Source: G942493215 sp942493215
GTDB taxonomy: Bacteria; Bacillota_I; Bacilli_A; RF39; UBA660
Assembly (NCBI GenBank): GCA_942493215.1
Contig: OW818670.1
Location: 868,001-932,000, forward strand
Length of the DNA: 64,000 nucleotides
Reading direction: 5' to 3'
The translations under genes and the position numbers were made by a program. The notes beneath the pieces are model-generated. The model was not told the DNA's origin. It saw only the letters and a list, made by a program, of their open reading frames with translations, and did not search any database. Positions within the stretch are counted from its first letter, which is position 1. Each line of letters begins with the position of its first letter. Shown in pieces: positions 51,635 to 60,640 of the stretch.

Positions 51635-53146
51635 ATGGGTAAGAATGTTATTATTGCATGTGATTTTAGTTCAAAAGAAGAATTAGAAAAATTTTTAGAT
51701 AAGATGGAGGGAACAGATCCCAACTTTTATTGTAAAGTAGGAATGGAATTATTTGATTCAGGTATTTTAAAAGGCTTTAATCCGATTGAAATAGTTAAAA
51801 AACGTGGTCATAAAGTATTTTTAGATTTAAAATTAAAAGATATACCAAATACAGTTGGTTCAGCCGCAAAAGTATTAGCTTTAGCGGGAGCTGATATGAT
51901 AAATCTTCATGCTGATGGTGGCTCTAAGATGATGAGTGAAGTTGTCAAAGCAATAAACAGTGTTATTGCTGAAAACAGAAGAAAAATAGATGCAGGAGAA
52001 CTACATCTTTCTCAACAACTTACAAGACCAATTATATTAGGTGTAACTGTTTTAACTTCTATGAGTGAAGACGAATTAAGAAATGAAATTAATGTTAATA
52101 AAACACCAGTTGAACAAGTTGTTTCTTTAGCCCAATTATGTAAAAAAGCTGGTCTAGATGGTGTTGTTTGCTCACCAGAAGAAATTATGGCTGTTAAAAA
52201 AGTCTGTGGTCCTGACTTTGTAACTGTTACACCAGGAATTAGATTTAAAGATAGTAAAAAAGATGATCAAGCAAGAGTTGCTACTCCAGCATGTGCTAAT
52301 ATAATGGGATCAGATTATATTGTTGTTGGTCGTCCAATAACGCAAGCAGAAGATCCAATTGAGGCATATAATAGATGTAAAAAAGAATTCACCGAGCCAG
52401 TAACAGATCCAGCTGAAATAGAAAATGCGAAAGCTTTCATTGAGTATTTAAAGGCAAAATATACTCAAGACCATAATGCTAAAACTGCTGCAGCAATTCT
52501 TGATGGGGGCTGTGTAACCTACAATTTTAAAGATCCGTTTATACTTAATAGTGGGGTGATATCACCAATTTATTGTGATAACAGAGAATTGTATGGTAGC
52601 CCATTTAATAGAAAAATAGTTGTTAATGCTTTAACAGAGTTAGTAAGAAAAGAGTTCCCTGATGCTGAAATTCTAATGGGAACACCATTATCTGGTATAC
52701 CTTATGCGGCATTTGTAAGTGATAAGTTAGATATGCCAATGGGGTTTGTTAGAAAACAAGCTAAAGATCATGGAAAAGGTAAAAAAATCGAGGGCAGGAT
52801 AGAGTCTGGAATTAAAGCCGTTGTAATAGAAGATCTAGTTTCTTCTGGTGATAGTGTTATTGATGTAGTACAATCATTAAGAGAGGGCGGTGCTGATGTT
52901 TTGGGTATCGCAAGTATCGTAAGAAATAATCCTGTTGATTTAAAGCAAGAATTCATAGATTTAGGTGTAAAATATGTTTATATTACAGATATGAATTTAA
53001 TTGCTAGAATGGCTTTAGAAAAAGGTATTTGTACAGAAGAGGAGTATCTTCAATTTTTAAAGTATGCCGCTAAAGAACCGTGGATGAGCAATGAAGCAAA
53101 GCAACGTGTTTTTAAAAGACAAGAAGAAAAGTCTCAAGGTAAATAA
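51635..53146 (+). CDS. pyrF-pyrE: Fused OMP decarboxylase and orotate phosphoribosyltransferase
   Basis: The 503-residue fusion has an OMP decarboxylase half (residues 1-260; ACDFSSKEELEKFL, catalytic DLKLKDIPNT, VTPGIRF, VVGRPI) followed by an orotate phosphoribosyltransferase half (about 285-500; the PRPP loop VIEDLVSSGDSVIDVV near 390). Together they would convert orotate and PRPP to UMP. The order is the reverse of animal UMP synthase (OPRT first). ATG 51635 has AGGAGGTG upstream; an in-frame GTG at 51626 lies inside that site. Confidence 0.92.
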   Translation: MGKNVIIACDFSSKEELEKFLDKMEGTDPNFYCKVGMELFDSGILKGFNPIEIVKKRGHKVFLDLKLKDIPNTVGSAAKVLALAGADMINLHADGGSKMMSEVVKAINSVIAENRRKIDAGELHLSQQLTRPIILGVTVLTSMSEDELRNEINVNKTPVEQVVSLAQLCKKAGLDGVVCSPEEIMAVKKVCGPDFVTVTPGIRFKDSKKDDQARVATPACANIMGSDYIVVGRPITQAEDPIEAYNRCKKEFTEPVTDPAEIENAKAFIEYLKAKYTQDHNAKTAAAILDGGCVTYNFKDPFILNSGVISPIYCDNRELYGSPFNRKIVVNALTELVRKEFPDAEILMGTPLSGIPYAAFVSDKLDMPMGFVRKQAKDHGKGKKIEGRIESGIKAVVIEDLVSSGDSVIDVVQSLREGGADVLGIASIVRNNPVDLKQEFIDLGVKYVYITDMNLIARMALEKGICTEEEYLQFLKYAAKEPWMSNEAKQRVFKRQEEKSQGK

Positions 53147-53163
53147 TTTTATCGCATATTTTT

Positions 53164-53190
53164 GAAGGAGCCTATGGCTCTTTTTCTTTT
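53164..53190 (+). terminator. Rho-independent terminator
   Basis: GAGCC-TAT-GGCTC stem then TTTTTCTTTT, ending the pyr unit. Confidence 0.78.
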
Positions 53191-53308
53191 TATGTTAATA
53201 TTTGGAAAAACAACATTTAATATACTTTACATTGGGTTATTCAATAGCTGAAAAAATATTGTTATTGCTAATTTTATGTGATATTATATAATAAAACAGG
53301 AGGAGTAT

Positions 53309-53722
53309 ATGGAATGGCTGTTAGCTTTAGATTTTATAGCTTTATATTTTAATTTTGCACTTATCCTCTTAATCCCAGTTATAGCTTTTTATGTTTTATT
53401 AAACATAGGATTAATGGGTATTGCTGAACAAACAGATACCGGTAATGGATGGATGGCATGGGTACCATTTTTAAGTCTTTATCTTTTTGGTAAAATAGCG
53501 CTTAATAGTGCTACTGGGTGGTTGCTGCTAGTTTTATCTTTATTAAGTCGTAATAAGTTGGCATCACTCGCTTTTTTAATAGTATTTCTTGTATCATTAT
53601 ATAAAATATACCAAAAAATGAGTACTAAAGCCGTTGTAATGATGATATTTTCAATTTTATCGTTTGGTTTATTAGTTCCTGTTTTCTTATTTGCTATTAG
53701 GAAAAATGTACCGTATATGTAA
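53309..53722 (+). CDS. Small polytopic membrane protein, 137 residues
   Basis: Four predicted spans with short loops and a conserved-looking TGNGWMAWVPFLSLYLFGKIA segment (in pieces), of the kind found in many Bacillota membrane proteins of unknown role. ATG 53309 follows AGGAGGAG. It is followed after 19 bp by the DUF3592-like gene. Confidence 0.6.
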   Translation: MEWLLALDFIALYFNFALILLIPVIAFYVLLNIGLMGIAEQTDTGNGWMAWVPFLSLYLFGKIALNSATGWLLLVLSLLSRNKLASLAFLIVFLVSLYKIYQKMSTKAVVMMIFSILSFGLLVPVFLFAIRKNVPYM

Positions 53723-53741
53723 TTTAGTGAGGAGAATGTTT

Positions 53742-54185
53742 ATGCAATTTAACGCTTCAAATAATATGAAACCATGGCAAGGAATATTTATGGGTTTAAT
53801 TTGTTTTCTGATTGGTGCTGGTCTACTCTGGCTTTCCGCCAACAATATTATTGAATATAGAAAGAAAAATAATGAATTTACTCCTATAACATCTACCGTT
53901 GTTGATTATAATTATAATGATGATGGATTAAAAGCCATTATTGTTGAATACAGTGTAAAAGGAAAATCATACCGTAAAACATCGGGCACCTATTCTACTA
54001 TGCCACAATCGGTTGGCTCTAGTGTAGAGTTGAAATATAATCAAAATGATCCACAAGACTCTATATGGGTAAATGATAGTACCAATATGATTTTACCATT
54101 AGTGGGTGGGCTATTTGCTGTAATAGGTGTATTTATTGTAATATCATCCATAAAAAAGATGAGAAATGGGGATGGGGTAATATAA
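53742..54185 (+). CDS. DUF3592-like membrane protein
   Basis: The 147-residue protein has two spans (near 12-34 and 117-138) around an outside beta domain of about 80 residues with TSTVVDYNYN, VEYSVKGKSY and VELKYNQNDP, the pattern of DUF3592 proteins. ATG 53742 is chosen because GAGGAG lies 8 bases upstream; the frame is open earlier without a site. Unknown function, probably co-transcribed with the preceding gene. Confidence 0.65.
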   Translation: MQFNASNNMKPWQGIFMGLICFLIGAGLLWLSANNIIEYRKKNNEFTPITSTVVDYNYNDDGLKAIIVEYSVKGKSYRKTSGTYSTMPQSVGSSVELKYNQNDPQDSIWVNDSTNMILPLVGGLFAVIGVFIVISSIKKMRNGDGVI

Positions 54186-54240
54186 TACTCGTCCTTTTTA
54201 TTTTAAATGTGATATTATATAAATAGGATAGGTGATAAAA

Positions 54241-55278
54241 ATGCCGCACTATAATGCTTATGATAGTTTTAAAACAAAGAAAAGTATTGATAAAAAAAAT
54301 CGAGCTAAAGAGAAGAGTCAAAAGTTAAAAGATAATAATGATTTTATTATTACATCTAGTGATAACTATGGTATTGTTATTGAAGTAAAATATAATGAAG
54401 TAATAGTCTTCTATAATGATGAAATGATTAATGCAAGCATAAAAAGTGATTTAAAATTAATATGTAATCAAGTTTTATTACCAGGTGATAAAGTTGTAAT
54501 AGAGCAACAAAATAATGAAAAAATTATTACTAATTTAATCAAAAGAACTTCTCTTTTATCACGGACTAAAAAAGATCGTACTCGTGCTTATGATATGGGG
54601 ACAATCAAAAATATTGCTGCTAACATTGATTTAGTTGTTATTGTTGTATCAGCTGAAGAGCCACCATTACATCCTAGATTTATTGATCGTTATTTATTAA
54701 TTACCGAAAACAGTAATATTAATCCTATAATATGCTTAAATAAGGCTGATTTAAAGACTAAAGAAGACGATGAAATATTAGATATCTATCGTAGGTTAAA
54801 TATTTCTGTTATTGAAACATCTACTTATAGTAATACTGGTATTGTTGAATTAAAAGAATATTTAAAGGGTAAACAAGCTATATTAGTTGGTCATAGTGGG
54901 GTGGGAAAATCATCATTAACAAATACTATAATGGGTGATACAGATATAAAAACAAGTAGTGTAAGTACAAAGAGTAAAAGAGGATGTCATACTACTACTT
55001 CATCAAAATATTATATTTGGGATGAGACATCATCGATTATAGATACCCCAGGTATACGAAGCTTAGATGTATCATCATTTGATCCTCTTGAAGTTCAAGA
55101 ATATTTTCCAGAATTTAAAGAATGGACGAATAAATGTAAATATAGTGATTGTATGCATTTTCATGAGCCATTAGAGGATTGTATGGTTAAACAAGCCATT
55201 AATAATAAATTAATTGACAGTAATCGGTATGATAGTTATATAAGAATAATTGATGATATATTGTCAAATAAACAGTAA
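54241..55278 (+). CDS. rsgA: Ribosome small-subunit GTPase RsgA
   Basis: The 345-residue circularly permuted GTPase has G4 (CLNKADLK) before the P-loop GHSGVGKSSL (near 220), the switch TTTSSKYY and DTPGIR (near 265), then the zinc knuckle CKYSDCMHFHEPLEDC near 302. RsgA matures the 30S subunit. The N-terminal OB domain is shorter and begins with a basic 25-residue tail. ATG 54241 follows AGGTGA. Confidence 0.9.
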   Translation: MPHYNAYDSFKTKKSIDKKNRAKEKSQKLKDNNDFIITSSDNYGIVIEVKYNEVIVFYNDEMINASIKSDLKLICNQVLLPGDKVVIEQQNNEKIITNLIKRTSLLSRTKKDRTRAYDMGTIKNIAANIDLVVIVVSAEEPPLHPRFIDRYLLITENSNINPIICLNKADLKTKEDDEILDIYRRLNISVIETSTYSNTGIVELKEYLKGKQAILVGHSGVGKSSLTNTIMGDTDIKTSSVSTKSKRGCHTTTSSKYYIWDETSSIIDTPGIRSLDVSSFDPLEVQEYFPEFKEWTNKCKYSDCMHFHEPLEDCMVKQAINNKLIDSNRYDSYIRIIDDILSNKQ

Positions 55279-55365
55279 GATAAAAGTTATAATACTATGA
55301 TAATATTAATACGAGTGCTAATAAAGTAGAGGGGTATTTTATTAATCAAGGAGACAATTGTGACT

Positions 55366-55388
55366 AAAAAAAAGACATTGTCTTTTTT
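55366..55388. terminator. Bidirectional terminator
   Basis: AAAAAAGACA and TGTCTTTTTT are complementary with runs of A and T on both sides, between convergent rsgA and Nudix genes. The gap 55279-55365 is otherwise without a gene. Confidence 0.75.
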
Positions 55389-55818
55389 ATTGGTAAAACT
55401 TCTTAATGTTTTCTTGATCCAGAATCTCCTTTAAAAATTGTGATAAATTAGCTAAACCAGCTATTTCTTTATTGGATGAATCTAATCCAAATAGAATATC
55501 TTTCCATTCATAAACACCCTCATAGTTTTCAGGTATTTTTGTTTGATCAACAAAATCATATAAGACATGAAGTATTTTCTTATCTTTAGAATTGATCGAT
55601 TTAGGATATATACAAGAAACAAGTAGTTTAGGATTGGTTATTTTAATACCTGTTTCTTCATAACACTCCCTAATAGTAGCTTTTTTAACTGTTTCCCGAT
55701 ATTCTATTTTGCCACCAATACCATTATATAAATTAATATATGGTTCTTTTTTTCTTTTAACTAGTAATACCTTTTTATAATCTTTAGTAATTAATAATAT
55801 TAAAACATATTTCTTCAT
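55387..55818 (-). CDS. Nudix hydrolase, MutT-like
   Basis: The 143-residue protein has the Nudix box GKIEYRETVKKA-RECYEETGI (Gly, Glu and the REx-EE core near residues 36-58). It resembles 8-oxo-dGTP diphosphatases, with a start VLILLITKDYKKVLLVKRKK typical of MutT. The start at 55818 has AAAGAGGTAG upstream. Substrate not certain. Confidence 0.85.
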   Translation of the reverse strand: MKKYVLILLITKDYKKVLLVKRKKEPYINLYNGIGGKIEYRETVKKATIRECYEETGIKITNPKLLVSCIYPKSINSKDKKILHVLYDFVDQTKIPENYEGVYEWKDILFGLDSSNKEIAGLANLSQFLKEILDQENIKKFYQ

Positions 55819-55888
55819 AATCTACCTCTTTATTAATATTATAAATATTTATTTTTTAAAATACAATCAATTTTTTTACAAATAGGGG

Positions 55889-55916
55889 TTTACAAAAAAG
55901 AAAAACGTGCTATAAT
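55889..55916 (+). promoter_or_regulatory. Sigma-A promoter of the GreA-like gene
   Basis: TTTACA (55889-55894), 16-base spacer ending TGC, TATAAT (55911-55916). Confidence 0.75.
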
Positions 55917-55956
55917 ACTTCTTCGCGTAGAAAATTACCAACAAGGAGGTTTTTTT

Positions 55957-56469
55957 ATGGTTGAAATACAAAGTGTTAAAACAAGATTGGATAATGAAGG
56001 ATACAAACGTTTACTTATGCTTATAGCTGAGGCTGAACAAAAACGCAATGAATGTTTAAGTTCTCGTGGACAAGGTGTAAACAATGGTGGAGCAGGTACA
56101 AGGGTTAGTGATAACTCCGATGTTGAGTTTGCAGACATAGAAATTGAGAAAGCATTATCAGAATTAAATAGACTAAGAGCCATTCTACGTAGTATTGATG
56201 TAGTTGAAACTACTTATGATACAGGTGTTAATATTGGTGATATTGTAACATTATTAGAAGATGGAATAGAAGATACTTATCGATTTGTTTCTTATAATCC
56301 ACAATTTGGTGAAATTTCTAGTCAATGTCCACTTGGTATAGCTATTAAGGGTGCCAATATTGGTGATACCTGCAAATATCAAGTTGATAAAATTACTTAT
56401 TTTGTTACTATAACTAATATAGAAAAAGCAATTGAATTATCACAAATCGAATCACAAAGAGCTAGATAA
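55957..56469 (+). CDS. greA: GreA/GreB-type transcript cleavage factor
   Basis: The 170-residue protein has a Gre-like N-terminal coiled coil (GYKRLLMLIAEAEQKRNECL and, after a Gly/Asn loop, EIEKALSELNRLRAIL) and a C-terminal FKBP-like domain with GDIVTLLEDG, SQCPLGIAIKGA and GDTCKYQ. Gre factors rescue backtracked RNA polymerase. The tip between the two helices is Gly-rich (NNGGAGTRVSDNSDVEFAD) with the two acidic residues expected. ATG 55957 follows AAGGAGG. Confidence 0.82.
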   Translation: MVEIQSVKTRLDNEGYKRLLMLIAEAEQKRNECLSSRGQGVNNGGAGTRVSDNSDVEFADIEIEKALSELNRLRAILRSIDVVETTYDTGVNIGDIVTLLEDGIEDTYRFVSYNPQFGEISSQCPLGIAIKGANIGDTCKYQVDKITYFVTITNIEKAIELSQIESQRAR

Positions 56470-56482
56470 AAAGCTCTTTTTT
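56456..56482 (+). terminator. Rho-independent terminator
   Basis: AAAGAGCT/AGCTCTTT stem over the stop codon then T run. Confidence 0.82.
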
Positions 56483-56616
56483 AATTATCTTGTTTTGCCA
56501 AATGTCAAAAAATATGTTATTATAGGCGTAATAAAAGCACCAATTGTATACTTGAGTTTTAAAAAATGTTATAATCATAATGGATTATAGCAACAAGAAA
56601 TCATTAAGGAGTAATT

Positions 56617-58284
56617 ATGAGGCTTAAAAAAATATATACTAATTGTCCAAAGATTATAACAGATAACTGGCATATAATATCTATCCTTCTAGTTTGTATA
56701 TTATCCATTCTTCCCTTTATTGTCGTTAAAGATATACCTAAAAGTGATGATCTAGCATTCCATTTATCGCGAATTGTTGGTTTAAAAGACATGATGCAGG
56801 TGGGTAATTTTAGGGCTTTAATTTATACAACTTTTTTTAATGGTTATGGATATGCCAATGGCCTTTTTTATCCGAACTTTTTTATATATATATCATCTTT
56901 TTTGTGCTTATTAGGAGTAAATGCTTTTACTTCATATAAAGTATTAATAATTATATGTACTTTCTTAACCGCCGGTAGTATGTATTTCTGTGTCAAAAAA
57001 ATATCTTATTCTAAATTAGTGGCTACCATAGCGACCTTTTTATATGTTGTTTCCCCATATCGTATTGTTGATATATATGAAAGAGGAGCATTAGGTGAAA
57101 TTTTAGCATTCATTTTCATTCCTTTTGTTATTTTAGGAATATATGAATTACTTTATCGTGATTATAAAAAATGGTGGTATCTAGCGATTGGCTTTTGTGG
57201 CTTGTTAATGTCCCATTTACTTAGTTTTATTATGATGCTTATTGTTTTTGTAATAATTTTAATTATAAATATTAAAAAGCTTTTAGTAAAGAAAAAACGG
57301 ATATTATATGTTATTATTCCTGGTCTTGTCAGTATTCTTTTAACAGCTTTTTTCTTATTTCCAATGTTTGAACAATTAATAGTTAGTGATTTTGTTATTG
57401 ATAAAGTAACGGTCAATTGGAATGCAAGTTCTAGAAGTTTAACTCTTTTAAGAGCTTTCTTTGATCAGGGAGTACTGTCTTTCCCATGCGGGATAGGTAT
57501 AATCTTTGTTCTAATTTCAGGCTGTTTCTTTAAAATTGATAAAGGAAAAGACAATATTTATCGATTCTTAAAATTATTATTAATAACCGGTCTTATTTTA
57601 GTAATTGCAACAACAAATGTCTTTCCTTGGAATACTGCCGTAGGTCACAAATTAGCCTTTATTCAATTTCCATGGCGTTTTTTATTATTAGCGACTGCTT
57701 TTTTATCAATTAGTTCGGGAATTATCGTTGAAAGATTTATACCTAAAATAAGAGCTAATGATAGATCATTACTTATATTAACAATATTATTAGGAAGTAT
57801 AATTTTTCCAACTATTCTTGTGAAAATAGTTTACTATGATTATAAAAAAGTTGATGTTATTAATTCTTCAGTTGGTTATGGAGAGTATCTTCCATATCAA
57901 ACTAAAAAGAAAAGATTAATTGAACGTGGTAGTATTATTACTACTAAACATAAAATGAATTATGATTTTATTAAAACAGGTAGTACAATGTTTATAAATT
58001 ATAACAATTATGAAGAAAATAATTATATGGATTTACCATTACTTTATTACTACGGATATAAGGCTATCGACGTTGAAACCAATAAGGCTTTAAAAATTAA
58101 AGCTGGAAGAAATAATGTTATTAGAATTAATATTGAAAATATTGGTTCTGGGCACATAAAAGTTTATTATGCAGGTACAACTACTCAACAAGTTAGTTAT
58201 ATAATAAGTGTTATTACATTAGGTGGTGTAGCATTATATTTCTTGTATTATCGAAAGGAAAAAGATAATGAAAGTAATAAATGA
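56617..58284 (+). CDS. GT-C/YfhO-like polytopic membrane protein
   Basis: The 555-residue protein has about 12 spans. Its first outer loop has SDDLAFHLSRI, a paired acidic motif typical of GT-C glycosyltransferases and the YfhO group (often labelled 6-pyruvoyl-tetrahydropterin-synthase-related), and the next has YERGALGEILAF. A C-terminal outside domain of about 130 residues follows. It may glycosylate lipoteichoic acid or another envelope polymer. The start at 56617 has TAAGGAG upstream. It overlaps the HIT gene by 17 bases. Confidence 0.7.
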   Translation: MRLKKIYTNCPKIITDNWHIISILLVCILSILPFIVVKDIPKSDDLAFHLSRIVGLKDMMQVGNFRALIYTTFFNGYGYANGLFYPNFFIYISSFLCLLGVNAFTSYKVLIIICTFLTAGSMYFCVKKISYSKLVATIATFLYVVSPYRIVDIYERGALGEILAFIFIPFVILGIYELLYRDYKKWWYLAIGFCGLLMSHLLSFIMMLIVFVIILIINIKKLLVKKKRILYVIIPGLVSILLTAFFLFPMFEQLIVSDFVIDKVTVNWNASSRSLTLLRAFFDQGVLSFPCGIGIIFVLISGCFFKIDKGKDNIYRFLKLLLITGLILVIATTNVFPWNTAVGHKLAFIQFPWRFLLLATAFLSISSGIIVERFIPKIRANDRSLLILTILLGSIIFPTILVKIVYYDYKKVDVINSSVGYGEYLPYQTKKKRLIERGSIITTKHKMNYDFIKTGSTMFINYNNYEENNYMDLPLLYYYGYKAIDVETNKALKIKAGRNNVIRINIENIGSGHIKVYYAGTTTQQVSYIISVITLGGVALYFLYYRKEKDNESNK

Positions 58285-58786
58285 TATTAATAATAAACAA
58301 TTGGATATTACTGACAAATGTTTAGGTTGTGAAATAGTTAATCATAATATTAAGACCCAAGGGGGAATCATTTATGAAACACCTAATTTTATTGTTGTTC
58401 AAGACATAGAGACTCCTATTCCAGGCTTTATGGTAATAACATCAAAGAAACATGTTAGAACCATTTTAGACCTAAATAAAGATGAATATTATGAACTAAT
58501 GGATCTATGTTATAGAGTTAGAGAATCAATGATGCATATACCTGATATAACGGATGTTACATTAATTCATAAAGAATTAGCCCAACATTTTCATTTATGG
58601 TTATTTCCACGCTACGAATGGATGATAAATAATACTGATTTAGGCTTTGGCTATGGCAAATTATCGGATTTTAGTAAAATTATGGAATATACCAGACAAA
58701 ATCTTAAAACACCAGAAAATATTAAAAAGATTAATAGTTATATAGAAATAATAAAAAAATATATTGATGACAAGTATGGTGATTAA
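58268..58786 (+). CDS. HIT-family nucleotide hydrolase
   Basis: The 172-residue protein has a two-Cys N-terminal CLGCEIV, then ETPNFIVVQD, PGFMVITSKKHV and the HIT motif variant HFHLWLFPR (near residue 111). The His-x-His-x pattern predicts hydrolase or transferase action on nucleotide-type phosphates. The order of segments matches Fhit-like HIT proteins. It overlaps the stop of the GT-C gene and touches the WYL gene start, implying one transcript. Confidence 0.72.
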   Translation: MKVINDINNKQLDITDKCLGCEIVNHNIKTQGGIIYETPNFIVVQDIETPIPGFMVITSKKHVRTILDLNKDEYYELMDLCYRVRESMMHIPDITDVTLIHKELAQHFHLWLFPRYEWMINNTDLGFGYGKLSDFSKIMEYTRQNLKTPENIKKINSYIEIIKKYIDDKYGD

Positions 58787-59383
58787 ATGAGTAAAATATC
58801 TAATGTTATAACGATGATGGAGATGCTCAATAGTGGTAGGAAATATTCCATTAAAGAATTATCAGATATCTTAGAGGTTACACCCCGAATGATTCGTGTT
58901 TATAAAGAAGAATTAGATAAAGCAGGAATATATATTGACACTTTAAGAGGACCATATGGAGGATATATTCTAAATCAAAGTCTTAGAATACCAACTCGTA
59001 AATTTAATAAAGAAGATATTGACCTTTTTAATGAATTAATTGATAAAAATAAAGATATGGTTATGAAGAATGAATTAATCATATTACATGATAAAATCAG
59101 AGGTATTTATTATGGTAATAAGCAAGAAAATATTGAATTAACCAAAGATAATAAGAATATTTATAACATTTTAACTAAAGCTATTAAAGAAAAAAGAAAA
59201 GTTCAATTATTATATTATTCCTATAATAAAGGTGAATTAGAAAGAGTAATTCATCCCATTGATATATATTTATATAATAATGGTTGGTATGTATCAGCTT
59301 ATTGTGAATTAAGAAATGATTTGCGTCATTTTGAGTTTAATCGTATTAAAAATATTAAGTTACTAGATGAAATGTATGAATAG
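58787..59383 (+). CDS. HTH-WYL family transcriptional regulator
   Basis: The 198-residue protein has an N-terminal helix-turn-helix (YSIKELSDILEVTPRMIRVY, residues 20-39) and a WYL domain in the second half (LLYYSYNKGELERVIHPIDI, then YNNGWYVSAYCELR). WYL domains sense nucleotides or DNA ends and regulate repair and defence genes. It is shorter than many WYL regulators. The gene begins on the base after the HIT stop. Confidence 0.82.
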   Translation: MSKISNVITMMEMLNSGRKYSIKELSDILEVTPRMIRVYKEELDKAGIYIDTLRGPYGGYILNQSLRIPTRKFNKEDIDLFNELIDKNKDMVMKNELIILHDKIRGIYYGNKQENIELTKDNKNIYNILTKAIKEKRKVQLLYYSYNKGELERVIHPIDIYLYNNGWYVSAYCELRNDLRHFEFNRIKNIKLLDEMYE

Positions 59384-59467
59384 ACGATATATTTCCTCTT
59401 TCGGTATTATTATTAAACTGAAGGAGGTTTTTATATGAAAAAAGATTGTTATTTAGGAGGTAATATA

Positions 59468-60055
59468 GTGAAAGAAATAGTATTTGTTACTGGCAATAAG
59501 GGTAAACAAGTAACAGCCCAAAAACACTTTGATGAATCAAAAATAAAAGTTGTTTGTTATGATTATGACATTATAGAATTAGATGTTAATAATATTGAGG
59601 CTATTGCCAAAGATAAAGTAATCCAAGCATATAAGAAAATTGGTAAGCCTTGTATCGCGTTAGATGCCGGTTTTTATATTCCTAATTATCCTAATGATCC
59701 TAATTTCCCGGGCGCATTCCCTAAACGTGAATTATTAGATAAGATAGGAATAGATGGCTTACTAGAGAATATGAAAGACGTAGATAATCGGGAATGTTAT
59801 TTTAGAGAGTGTTTAGCTTATTATGATGGAAAAGAAATATCATTATTTTTTGGTATGACTGATGGTACTTTAGCATATAAAAAACAAGGTGAAAATTTAC
59901 TAAATAAATGGTCAGACTTATGGTTAGTATTTATTCCTGATAACTGTACTAAAACTTTAGCGGAAATGTCCGAAGATGAGTTTAATAATAGACCTGATAA
60001 CCACACTAGTGCTTTTAAAGAGTTTAGTGATTGGTATAAGAATATTGTTGGTTAG
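59468..60055 (+). CDS. Divergent HAM1-like nucleotide pyrophosphatase
   Basis: The 195-residue protein begins KEIVFVTGNKGK, a canonical HAM1 start. Its active block reads IALDAGFYIPNYPNDPNFPG instead of DDSGL, so the metal site differs from RdgB. Two starts are possible: GTG 59468, with AGGAGG (59456-59461), and ATG 59435, with AAGGAGG (59420-59426); the family alignment favours GTG 59468. The longer form would add 11 residues. Third HAM1 of the window. Confidence 0.75.
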   Translation: MKEIVFVTGNKGKQVTAQKHFDESKIKVVCYDYDIIELDVNNIEAIAKDKVIQAYKKIGKPCIALDAGFYIPNYPNDPNFPGAFPKRELLDKIGIDGLLENMKDVDNRECYFRECLAYYDGKEISLFFGMTDGTLAYKKQGENLLNKWSDLWLVFIPDNCTKTLAEMSEDEFNNRPDNHTSAFKEFSDWYKNIVG

Positions 60056-60104
60056 TAAATTTTCTTAAAAAATGATATAATCTTTTTAGAAAGAAGAGAT
60101 AATT

Positions 60105-60512
60105 ATGGTTAGTATTGAATCTAATAATAAGAGAATTTATGATATTGATGAAGAATTAAAAAAATATGATATCAATAGACAATCTGATAATTATAATATC
60201 ATGCGATTAGGAGCTGAAAAAAGAGTTAGATTAGTATTAAGAAAAATATTATCTTCCCAAGTACTAAATAATGATGAAATAGTGGTACTTGCTAAACTTT
60301 TTGATGCGAAAGATAGATATGATCAAAGAGCTAATTCACCCGAATTTGAAGAAGGTGGTCCAACCTTTTATATTCTAAATGGTTGGATAATTGGAAAATA
60401 TTCGCCTGAAGAAATTGAATTATTAAATAAAGTATATAGTAGTTATATTGGTATGAGAGTAAATGCTCAATCTTTAACATTTGGAGAAGAAGGATCTCTG
60501 AAAAAAAAGTAA
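60105..60512 (+). CDS. Hypothetical protein, 135 residues
   Basis: ATG 60105 has AAGAAGAG upstream. The soluble helical protein contains an EEGGPTFYILNGWIIGKYSP segment and a basic N-terminal half (GAEKRVRLVLRKIL). No family recognised and no membrane span. Its own -10 (GATATAAT) lies near 60072. Confidence 0.55.
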   Translation: MVSIESNNKRIYDIDEELKKYDINRQSDNYNIMRLGAEKRVRLVLRKILSSQVLNNDEIVVLAKLFDAKDRYDQRANSPEFEEGGPTFYILNGWIIGKYSPEEIELLNKVYSSYIGMRVNAQSLTFGEEGSLKKK

Positions 60513-60640
60513 AGAAAGAATTAACTTTCTTTAAACTGGCTAATAAAACGATTAACCATTACGAATATTGTTTAGACATATAATGAGTAATTAATTAATA
60601 TTACTTGAATATGTATTATATATAATATCGAGGTGATCAT

